NCBI RefSeq assembly: GCF_009765985.1
Contig: NZ_LMUM01000004.1
Location: 62,001 to 126,000, forward strand
Direction: 5' to 3'
DNA from: Acidobacterium sp. S8
GTDB lineage: Bacteria > Acidobacteriota > Terriglobia > Terriglobales > Acidobacteriaceae
Length of the DNA: 64,000 bases
Program-made: the position numbers and the translations under genes
Part shown: positions 36,472-43,556 of the stretch, piece by piece
Layout of the letters: the number at the start of each line of letters is the position of its first letter
How positions within the stretch are numbered: position 1 is the stretch's first letter
Notes under the pieces: generated by a model
The model's input: the letters and a program-made list of their open reading frames with translations, nothing else
The model's database searches: none
What the model was told of the DNA's origin: nothing

Positions 36472-37707
36472 TCAGGCAGTACAGCAGGCCAGCAACAGAA
36501 GCAGAATCCGCCGCAGCCCCAACTCGCGTCCGCGAGCATCGTACCACTCGCCGCGCGTATGAATTCCGCCACCATCGCCACCCGCCCCCATGGAGAGCGC
36601 AGGCACGCCCAGAGATAACGGAATATTCGCGTCCGTCGACGCAATCCGCGGTTCCGTGCGAATCCCAAGGTGCCGGTCGACCGCCCGCAGATTTTCAAAA
36701 ACTACAGCCTGTTCCGATAAAGCTCCGGCGGGCCGGTCGCCAATCGTCTCAACCGTGAACCGCAGAGCATGCTCTCGCGGTGCCTGCCTGTTCGCGTCGA
36801 TGACCGCATCTTCTACTGCGCGGTGAATCTCCACCTCCAGCCGGATCAACTGCTCCGCATCCGTGGACCGCGCATCGAAACGTGCCGCAGCTCGTTCCGG
36901 AATCGCATTCACGGAAGTCCCACCCTCAATCGTCCCCACATTCAGCGTCGTGCGAGGCTTCGTGCTCAGCGTGAACTCGCCAAGCCGCGCAATTGCCCGG
37001 CTCAACACCACCACCGGATTCGGCCGCGCCGCATCCGTCCACGAATGGCCTCCCGGCCCGGTAATAGTCACCAGATACCGTCGGCTTCCCAATGCATGCG
37101 TCACCGCAACTTCATGCCCCGCGCCATCCAGCACCACGTGCGCGGCCACGCGCTCGCGCCACGGAGCCTGCTGGTAAAGGTGCCGCATGCCCCGCAGGTT
37201 GCCTTCACCTTCTTCGCCCACGTTGCCGATAAAGATCAAGTCGCGCGCCGGGCGAATCTGCGCCTGTCGCATCGCCGCCGCAATCGCCAGCAACGCCACC
37301 ACACCCGCTCCGTTATCGCATGCGCCGGGAGCTGCCAGCCGCGAGCCGGTCAGCTGCGGAACAATCGGTGTCTCGGCTGGAAAGACAGTATCGATATGCG
37401 CGGAAAGCAATACGCAGCGATCTTCCGCTTCGCCATCGCCGCGATAGATGCCGATAGCATTGCCAATTCCATCGAGCCGCACATCTTCAAGTCCCAGGTC
37501 GCGAAACTTCTCGCTCAGCCACTCCGCCCTTGGCCTCTCGCCAAACGGGGGAGCAGCCACCGCCACCAGCTCCTGCTGCCAGCCCATAATCTGCTGTTCA
37601 TGCAAATGCAGCCAGCCAAAGGCCTCATGCACCCGGCGAAACGCGGCAATCTGCCCGATGCGGGCAAACGCCGTAGCCGAAAATGCAGGTAAACCCGTGA
37701 CAGCCAT
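36472..37707 (-). CDS. M20-family peptidase-like metallohydrolase
   Basis: The 411-residue protein has the M20 two-metal signature: LLSAHIDTVFPAE (His-x-Asp), GACDNGAGVVALLAIA (bridging Asp), FIGNVGEEGEGNLRG (catalytic and metal Glu), and STDANIPLSLGVPALSMGAG near the C-terminus. The lid domain with TITGPGGHSWTDA is typical of dipeptidase/tripeptidase-like enzymes. No signal peptide is seen, so it is cytoplasmic. It shares a strand with truA (22 bases upstream) and the amidohydrolase (43 bases downstream). The substrate (peptide, acyl-amino acid) cannot be read. An antisense open frame across it is a shadow. Confidence 0.9.
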   Translation of the reverse strand: MAVTGLPAFSATAFARIGQIAAFRRVHEAFGWLHLHEQQIMGWQQELVAVAAPPFGERPRAEWLSEKFRDLGLEDVRLDGIGNAIGIYRGDGEAEDRCVLLSAHIDTVFPAETPIVPQLTGSRLAAPGACDNGAGVVALLAIAAAMRQAQIRPARDLIFIGNVGEEGEGNLRGMRHLYQQAPWRERVAAHVVLDGAGHEVAVTHALGSRRYLVTITGPGGHSWTDAARPNPVVVLSRAIARLGEFTLSTKPRTTLNVGTIEGGTSVNAIPERAAARFDARSTDAEQLIRLEVEIHRAVEDAVIDANRQAPREHALRFTVETIGDRPAGALSEQAVVFENLRAVDRHLGIRTEPRIASTDANIPLSLGVPALSMGAGGDGGGIHTRGEWYDARGRELGLRRILLLLLACCTA

Positions 37708-37729
37708 ACGATTCAGCCTAGCATTTGCA

Positions 37730-38530
37730 CTAATAATCCACCGAAACCAGAAACAATCCCCGAGCCGGAGCCGTAGCGCCCGCCGCCGTCCGCGACCGCG
37801 ATTCCATAATCGTCTTCATCGATCCGGCGGCCACATGTCCACGCCCCACATCCAGAAAAGTCCCCACCAGATTCCGCACCATGTGGTGCAGAAATCCCGA
37901 GCCATGCACCCGATACACCAGCAGCTCGCCTGCCTCTTCCCATGAAGAAGCAAAAATCGTTCTCACCGTCGAAGCCCGCTCTTCCGAACTCATGCCACGC
38001 TGCGCCAGGTCAGGATCGTTCGCCGCAAACGAGACAAAATCATGTTCGCCTATTACCTCCGCAGCCGCTTCCCGCATCGCCGCCACATTCAGCGGCCAGT
38101 TCAGCGCATACACGTATCGCGATAACCACGGCGGGCAGATCTCCCCGCGAAAAATCCGGTACTCATACCGTTTGCCCACGGCGCTGTGCCGGGCGTGAAA
38201 TTCCAGCGGAACCCTGACCGCCTCCAATACTCGAACCGAAGCAGGAAGCGCACGATTCAGCGCTCTTAGGAAATTCCCCTCCGGTATGGCTGCGGCCAGT
38301 GCAAAACTCGCTACCTGGCCCAGCGCGTGAACCCCGGCATCCGTCCGTCCGCTGCCCTGCGGCAGCATGCGTTCTCCGGTAATGCGTTCAATAGCCCCTG
38401 CTAGTGTCCCTTGAACGGTGATTCGGCCCGGTTGCACCTGCCAGCCGCAATAGTCTGTCCCGTCGTAGGTCAGCACTAATTTCCAGCCCGATTCGCCCTG
38501 TTTCCCGGCTTGTTGAAATTCTTCAATCAT
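37730..38530 (-). CDS. truA: tRNA pseudouridine(38-40) synthase
   Basis: TruA converts uridines at tRNA positions 38-40. The 266-residue protein shows LVLTYDGTDYCGWQVQPGRI, the catalytic Asp in GSGRTDAGVHALGQVA, LNRALPASVRVLEAV, then FHARHSAVGKRYEYRI and DFVSFAANDPDL, and FLHHMVRNLVGTFLDVGRGH near the C-terminus. Length and motifs are typical. The ATG at 38530 begins MIEEFQQAGKQGESG. It heads the truA-M20-amidohydrolase strand group and is divergent from the TolC gene. Confidence 0.94.
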   Translation of the reverse strand: MIEEFQQAGKQGESGWKLVLTYDGTDYCGWQVQPGRITVQGTLAGAIERITGERMLPQGSGRTDAGVHALGQVASFALAAAIPEGNFLRALNRALPASVRVLEAVRVPLEFHARHSAVGKRYEYRIFRGEICPPWLSRYVYALNWPLNVAAMREAAAEVIGEHDFVSFAANDPDLAQRGMSSEERASTVRTIFASSWEEAGELLVYRVHGSGFLHHMVRNLVGTFLDVGRGHVAAGSMKTIMESRSRTAAGATAPARGLFLVSVDY

Positions 38531-38679
38531 TTAGAGCGTCCAAGCGCGAGGATAAAACATCCAAAGGCTGCGATATACTCAGCTTTTCCTGTTCAAGGTG
38601 GAATTTTGCGTCTGTTTTCTAGGAGATGTCTGTCGAATCCACGGAACGAACGCCGGATGGGGCTCGTATAGACGAAAAA

Positions 38680-38778
38680 GTAACTCTGAAAGAAGTTACA
38701 CAAAATGAACCTGCGCGCCGGTAAAAGTACCGGCACGCAAAGAGCGGGCAGAGCTTTGTCTCGAGACTGCTATGCCGC
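38680..38778 (+). ncRNA. Structured leader upstream of the TolC-family gene
   Basis: Three possible stems lie within 100 bases: GTAACT (38680-38685) with AGTTAC (38694-38699); TGCGCGCCGGTA (38712-38723) with TACCGGCACGCA (38728-38739), 12 pairs with one C-A mismatch and an AAAG loop; and GCGGGCA (38744-38750) with TGCCGC (38773-38778) as an open stem. The start codon is 31 bases downstream. A riboswitch or attenuator is possible, but no known class was matched. Confidence 0.35.
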
Positions 38779-38808
38779 GTCTTTGGAATGATCGCTCAAG
38801 AGTCTTAG

Positions 38809-41088
38809 ATGGAGAGGCGAATGGAATTTGTTAGCGAACGCCGCGAAGTATTGAAGCCGAAAGGCGCGTTCTTTTTGAAACTGCGGGCCACCACGGCCAT
38901 TGCTATGATTCTGGCCAGCACGGCCCCCACCTGGGCCTTAGGCCAGCAGGCGCAGCCTGCACCTGCACAAGGTACGGTCCAGGCAAATCAGCAGCCTGTA
39001 GATCCTGCTCTGCAGGGATTGCCGCCGGAGCCTGCGCCGAACTTTACCCAGCCGCTCTACATGCGCCCCACCGGTCGCGATTTTTCCAGGCCACGCGGAT
39101 ATTGGCCGAATCCTATCGAGCCTTATAAGACAACAACAGTCCCGGCGTCCCGATTCACCAATTCCGTCCGGCTCACCGATCTGGTGAAGAACGGCAAGAT
39201 TTACCTCAGCCTCAGCGACGCAGTCCTGCTGGCTCTTGAGAACAACTTCGACATTGCCATCCAGCGCATCAACCTGGACATTGCCGATACCGACATTTTG
39301 CGCGCCCACTCCGGAACTAATCTTCTTCTCGGTGTGAGCAGCGGCATAGTCGCCAACACGTTGGGTGGCTCAGGCCAGACCGTAACCGGCGGCGGTGGTC
39401 CCGGTGGAACCAGCACGGCATCGGGCGGCGCAGGAACAGGTGCCGGTGGTCAGGCGCTGACCACGAGCGGTACAGGTCCGGTACCGGAACCACTCGATCC
39501 TACCCTGACCGGCACCATCCAGCTCCAGCGGACGACCGTGCCGCAATCGAGCCCGGCATTCACCGGCACCCCGGCGCTGAACCAGAACCAGAACGAATAC
39601 AACTTCGGCTACAACCAGGGATTCCTCACTGGCACAGACCTGAGCGTAACGTTCAACAACAATTACACGACCACCAACAATGCCTTTACCGCCTACAGCC
39701 CTCAGCTGCAATCGGTTTTCAACGCGCAGCTGACCCAGCATCTTTTGCAGGGCTTTGGATGGGGAGTCAATGGCCGATTTATCGCGCAGGCGAAAAACGA
39801 CCGCCGCATCGCAGATTCGGCCTTCCGTTCGCAGCTGCTCTATACCGTCAATCAGGTGGAGAACATCTACTGGGGCCTGGTGAGCGCCTATGAAGATCTT
39901 CAGGCCAAGCAGCGCTCCCTTGAACAATCCTCCCAGCTGCTTTCCGATGACCGCAAACAATTGGAAATTGGAACACTGGCTCCCCTTGATGTCGTGAGCG
40001 CCAACAGCGCGGTGGAAACCGACAAGCAGGCGCTTATCACTTCGCAGAGCAACCTGGAATATCAACAGCTCGTCATGAAGCAGGCCATCTCCCGCAGTCT
40101 CGATGACCCGACTCTTGCGAATGCTCCGGTCATTCCGACCGATCGCGTAAGTCTGGTCCAGATGCCGGAAGAAAGTCAGTCTGCCGACGATCTGGTCCGC
40201 CTGGCCAATGCAAACAGCCCGGCGATTGAGCAGTCCATCATTACGCTCAAGAACGACGAGATCACGCTCAAAGGCGCGAAAAACGGTCTCTTGCCTGTCG
40301 TGGATGTCTATGCGTTTTATGGAGCTGCTGCGTTGGGCGGCTCGCAGAATCCGGGATGCGTAAACTTCGGCGCCACCGGCGAAACGTCATGCCCGCCAGG
40401 ACAATATCCTACGGTCAACTACGGCAACACTTTCCAGAATTTATTCGACAGCAGCGGTCCGAACAAGGGTGTGGGATTCAATATCAGCGTTCCCATCCGC
40501 AACCGTTTCGCGCAATCGGTCCAGGCGCGTTCTGAGCTGGAATACCGTCAGGCACAGATGCGTTTGCAGCAGCTTTATGTGCAGACTCGCATGAACGTGG
40601 TGAATCAGCAGTTCGCCCTCACCAACGACCGCGCTTCTGTGCAATCGGCAATCGCCACCCGCGACTACGACCAGCAGAGCTTGGATTCCGAGCTGAAGAA
40701 GCTGCACCTCGGCGCCTCGACTACGGCTCTGGTGCTGCAACAGCAGCGCGCTCTCGCGATCGCGGAAAATACCGTGATTTCATCGACGGCGAAGTATGCC
40801 ATTGACCGCGCCCAGCTCTCGCAGATTCTCGCCAGCACACTTGACCGTTACGGCATTAGCCTCGCCGAGGCTGCAACCGGAACGATCACCCAGCAGCCCA
40901 CGATTCCTGGCCTCGAACCAGCCAAGAAGCTGCCGGAAGTGAATCTCCCGGGTCAACAGCAAAACCTGCAACAGCAGCAGCAACAGCCCGTTCCGGAACC
41001 GCAGAACGCACCACATCCACCGCCGATGCCTGAGCAGCCGCCAACAGCACCTGAGCAGCCGCCAACAGCACCTCAGCAGCCGCAATAA
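38809..41088 (+). CDS. TolC-family outer membrane efflux protein
   Basis: The 759-residue protein fits the TolC/outer-membrane efflux (OEP) family. After a signal region (LRATTAIAMILASTAPTWAL), it has the first OEP unit with LSLSDAVLLALENNFDIAIQ, and helical repeats with NDRRIADSAFRSQLLYTVNQ, QLEIGTLAPLDVVSANSAVE and, in the second half, FNISVPIRNRFAQSVQARSE and LKKLHLGASTTALVLQQQRA. Two additions are unusual: a Gly/Thr/Ser-rich insert at residues about 195-222, and a Gln/Pro-rich tail with a repeated PEQPPTA. The start is set at ATG 38809; ATG 38821 is an alternative. No inner-membrane pump gene is adjacent. Confidence 0.88.
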   Translation: MERRMEFVSERREVLKPKGAFFLKLRATTAIAMILASTAPTWALGQQAQPAPAQGTVQANQQPVDPALQGLPPEPAPNFTQPLYMRPTGRDFSRPRGYWPNPIEPYKTTTVPASRFTNSVRLTDLVKNGKIYLSLSDAVLLALENNFDIAIQRINLDIADTDILRAHSGTNLLLGVSSGIVANTLGGSGQTVTGGGGPGGTSTASGGAGTGAGGQALTTSGTGPVPEPLDPTLTGTIQLQRTTVPQSSPAFTGTPALNQNQNEYNFGYNQGFLTGTDLSVTFNNNYTTTNNAFTAYSPQLQSVFNAQLTQHLLQGFGWGVNGRFIAQAKNDRRIADSAFRSQLLYTVNQVENIYWGLVSAYEDLQAKQRSLEQSSQLLSDDRKQLEIGTLAPLDVVSANSAVETDKQALITSQSNLEYQQLVMKQAISRSLDDPTLANAPVIPTDRVSLVQMPEESQSADDLVRLANANSPAIEQSIITLKNDEITLKGAKNGLLPVVDVYAFYGAAALGGSQNPGCVNFGATGETSCPPGQYPTVNYGNTFQNLFDSSGPNKGVGFNISVPIRNRFAQSVQARSELEYRQAQMRLQQLYVQTRMNVVNQQFALTNDRASVQSAIATRDYDQQSLDSELKKLHLGASTTALVLQQQRALAIAENTVISSTAKYAIDRAQLSQILASTLDRYGISLAEAATGTITQQPTIPGLEPAKKLPEVNLPGQQQNLQQQQQQPVPEPQNAPHPPPMPEQPPTAPEQPPTAPQQPQ

Positions 41089-41107
41089 GCAGCGGTAAAA
41101 CGCAAAG

Positions 41108-41140
41108 AAGGCCCGGTTGATCGCCGGGCCTTTGCTTTTT
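41108..41140 (+). terminator. Rho-independent terminator after the TolC-family gene
   Basis: AAGGCCCGG (41108-41116) and CCGGGCCTT (41124-41132) form a nine-pair GC-rich stem with a seven-base loop. TGCTTTTT follows. It begins 20 bases after the TolC stop and has the standard intrinsic-terminator form. Confidence 0.85.
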
Positions 41141-41193
41141 CCGCTGCAAATAAGAAAATCCGCTCTATCATTCGGAGCGGAGAAATTGCCGGA

Positions 41194-41706
41194 ATGGCAA
41201 CCTCAGTTATCACCGTAATACGCCCTCGTCCCCTTGCCACCATCGCAGGCGGTGGCCTTCTTGCCGGTCTTCTCGATGGCGCTCACGCCGTCATCTATTA
41301 CAGCCTTATCTCCGGCATACCGGCACAAAATATCTTCCGCTACATTGCCAGCGGATTGTTCGGCATCCACGCCGCCATCAGCATGGGTTGGCCGGCAGTC
41401 GTTCTCGGCGTCCTGCTGCACTTCTCAATAGCGGTCGGAGCAGCCGCCGTCTACTATTTTTTCGCTTTGAAGGTGCCTTTCCTCATTCGCCAGCCTTTCC
41501 TTGCGGGCACGATCTTTGGGCTGGGTCTGTATGGCTTTATGTACTACGTGGTCATTCCGCTCTCCGCCGTCCCAAAGAATCCTCATCCGACCTTCTCCTG
41601 GGCCAACTTCGCCAGCGAGATATTTGCCCATGTCGTTATGGTCGGTATCCCCATCGCTCTCGTCGCCCGCCATTCTGCCTTGTCAAGCCCCCGCGAGCGG
41701 TTATGA
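41194..41706 (+). CDS. Membrane protein of unknown function
   Basis: The 170-residue protein is not recognised. It has four hydrophobic segments: LATIAGGGLLAGLLDGAHAV, MGWPAVVLGVLLHFSIAVGA with an adjacent AAVYYFFALKVPF, AGTIFGLGLYGFMYYVVIPL, and SEIFAHVVMVGIPIALVARH. It is probably an inner-membrane protein. The start ATG at 41194 has GGAGCGGAG about 15-20 bases upstream. It follows the TolC terminator, so it is a separate unit. Nothing around it suggests a role. Confidence 0.7.
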   Translation: MATSVITVIRPRPLATIAGGGLLAGLLDGAHAVIYYSLISGIPAQNIFRYIASGLFGIHAAISMGWPAVVLGVLLHFSIAVGAAAVYYFFALKVPFLIRQPFLAGTIFGLGLYGFMYYVVIPLSAVPKNPHPTFSWANFASEIFAHVVMVGIPIALVARHSALSSPRERL

Positions 41707-41911
41707 GCATCTAATTGGCAGATTCCAGAAGGCTTAACGTCAAAATAAATTTGGCAGATAATTTCGCTGAATTTGCTATTCTGGATATAGGTAGTTTTTA
41801 GAAAGAAGCACCGGCGTTCAAGGTGGCGAAAGAGGCATACGCGAATGATGCCCACAGCCTTTGGACCCCTCGCTAAGTGTTTGAAAACACTAGAACGGCC
41901 TTAACCATTTT

Positions 41912-41963
41912 CTTATCAATGACTTAACGGGGGATGATCCCCCCGTAAGCTATTGAAAATAAA
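41912..41963. terminator. Long imperfect palindrome between convergent genes
   Basis: CTTATCAATGACTTAACGGGGG is mirrored by CCCCCCGTAAGCTATTGAAA and the bases after it, with ATGAT between. The outer arms carry the AT-rich motif also seen at 15594 and 55871-55962. It lies between the membrane protein gene (plus strand) and the 3' end of aroA (minus strand), so a bidirectional terminator is likely. The rest of the gap 41707-41911 holds nothing recognisable. Confidence 0.6.
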
Positions 41964-41994
41964 CGAAATGGCGAAAGTAAGGGGGAGGGGGGTA

Positions 41995-43293
41995 CTACCG
42001 CTCCGCCACCTGATCCAGCAGTTCATAAAATTCCGGAAATGAAATTGCCGCAGACTCAGCCCCGTTTATCACCGTATCGCCCGAGGCCTTAAGCGCCGCC
42101 ACCGAAAAGGCCATCGCAATCCGGTGGTCGCCGCCCGAGTTAATCTCAGCCCCATGCAGAGTCTGGCCGCCCGGAACATCGAGGCCATCCTCGAACTCCT
42201 CAACCTCAGCGCCCATGGCGCGCAGGTTTGAAGCGACCAGCGCGATGCGGTCAGATTCCTTCACCCGCAGCTCTTTGGCATCGCGGATGCGTATGCCGTT
42301 CTGCGTATAGGGAGCAATCGCTGCCAGCACCGGCAGCTCGTCAATGAGCTGGGCCGAAAGCGCTCCGGAGATCGTCGTGCCGGTCAGCCCAGTGGACGGA
42401 GCATTCACCTGCACCGTTCCCACCAGCTCGCCGTTCTTTTCCTCAAGGTTGAGGACGCCAATGTGTGCGCCGAGAGCGGTCAGCACATCGAGCAGCGTCG
42501 CTCGCGTCGGATTCAGCCCAAGCGAATCGAAGACCAGGTTCGATCCGGGAAAGAGAGCAGCCGCGCAAAGAAAGAAGGCCGCGGAGGAAATGTCACCCGG
42601 AACCGCGGCTTCAATGGCCTGCAGATTCTGGCCACCCGCGATGCTGATCGAATCGGTCGTGCGCTCGATCTGTGCGCCAAAGGCGCGGAGTGCCAGCTCG
42701 CCGTGATCGCGAGTGCGTACGGATTCACGAACGACCGTCGTGCCTTCAGCCTGCAGTCCGGCTAAGAGGACAGCAGTCTTCACCTGCGCGCTGGGAACAG
42801 ACGTGGTGTAGTCGATAGCCTTGAGATTGCCGCCGCGAATCGTCAGCGGTGCATGGCCGTCAGTGAGCGTAATCTCGGCGCCCATCTGCGAGATGGGCTT
42901 GCGAACGCGCTCCATCGGCCGCCGGCTCAGCGACTCGTCGCCGATCAGCGTATAAGTATGCGGCGTGGCGGCAAGCAGGCCGGTGAGCATGCGCATCGTC
43001 GAGCCGGAGTTGCCGCAGTCAAGCGGGGCAGCCGACGCTTGCAGAGCGCCGGTGCCGACGATCTCGATGATGCCGTCGTCCTTGCGCGTCACGGTGGCAC
43101 CCACTGCGGCTGAGCAGCCGAGGCTGCTGGCGCAATCGGCTCCGGTCGAGAAGTTGGTCAGCTTCGTCGTCCCCGAAGCCAGCGCGCTCAACAGCGCGTA
43201 GCGGTGAGAGATGCTCTTATCCCCCGGCAGGCGGAGACTTCCGGCGATATTCAGCGCAGGCTTAACAATGCGTTCAGTTTTCGTGGCAAGCAT
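41995..43293 (-). CDS. aroA: 3-phosphoshikimate 1-carboxyvinyltransferase (EPSP synthase)
   Basis: EPSP synthase is the sixth step of the shikimate pathway. The 432-residue protein has the two-domain inside-out alpha/beta barrel with LRLPGDKSISHRYALLSALA (N-terminal substrate block with Lys, Ser and Arg), DCGNSGSTMRMLTGLLAA, SLSRRPMERVRKPISQMGAE, then VPSAQVKTAVLLAGLQAEG. LRVKESDRIALVASNLRAMG is at the C-terminal side, followed by GDHRIAMAFSVAAL. All expected blocks are present. The palindrome at 41912 lies at its 3' end. It is not in a cluster with other aro genes. Confidence 0.95.
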   Translation of the reverse strand: MLATKTERIVKPALNIAGSLRLPGDKSISHRYALLSALASGTTKLTNFSTGADCASSLGCSAAVGATVTRKDDGIIEIVGTGALQASAAPLDCGNSGSTMRMLTGLLAATPHTYTLIGDESLSRRPMERVRKPISQMGAEITLTDGHAPLTIRGGNLKAIDYTTSVPSAQVKTAVLLAGLQAEGTTVVRESVRTRDHGELALRAFGAQIERTTDSISIAGGQNLQAIEAAVPGDISSAAFFLCAAALFPGSNLVFDSLGLNPTRATLLDVLTALGAHIGVLNLEEKNGELVGTVQVNAPSTGLTGTTISGALSAQLIDELPVLAAIAPYTQNGIRIRDAKELRVKESDRIALVASNLRAMGAEVEEFEDGLDVPGGQTLHGAEINSGGDHRIAMAFSVAALKASGDTVINGAESAAISFPEFYELLDQVAER

Positions 43294-43335
43294 TTCTTCT
43301 TATCGTAAATGAATCAGACGCGATCTTCCTCCACA

Positions 43336-43539
43336 GCCGTCATTCTGAGCGCGTAATCCGAGCGAAGAATCCAGATGGAGTTTCGAGCTGTGTAGTCTTC
43401 AGACTCTTCTGGCAGTGATGTCAGGTAGATCGGACGTACTTGCTAAGAGGAACAGCGTGGAAAAGTGGGGTGACATCTGTCGCAGCCGAGCATCGCATGG
43501 ATTCTTCCCCTTCACTGCGTTCAGAGTCAGAATGACGGC
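43336..43539. repeat. Terminally inverted repeat element (MITE-like)
   Basis: GCCGTCATTCTGAG at 43336-43349 and GAAGAATCC at 43364-43372 recur in reverse complement at 43499-43507 (GGATTCTTC) and 43528-43539 (CAGAATGACGGC). The pair encloses about 125 bases with no gene. A single half of this element lies at 56235-56261, and a degenerate half near 27269. This is a REP pair or a small non-autonomous element. Confidence 0.7.
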
Positions 43540-43556
43540 CTCAAAACGGAGAGCAC

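Noticed and set aside
36769-37692. A 300-residue open frame on the plus strand opposite the M20 peptidase gene
   Set aside because: Arg/His-rich shadow of a gene whose metal-binding motifs are clear on the minus strand.
38712-38778. c-di-GMP-I riboswitch in the TolC leader
   Set aside because: ACGCAAAG follows a stem, but the GNRA loop, the upstream GCAAACC-type segment and the P2/P3 arrangement are not matched, and ACGCA is itself part of the long stem. It was kept only as an unclassified structured leader.
40960-41085. CRISPR-like or tandem repeat array at the end of the TolC-family gene
   Set aside because: The repeated short units encode a Gln/Pro-rich tail in frame. There are no regular spacers.
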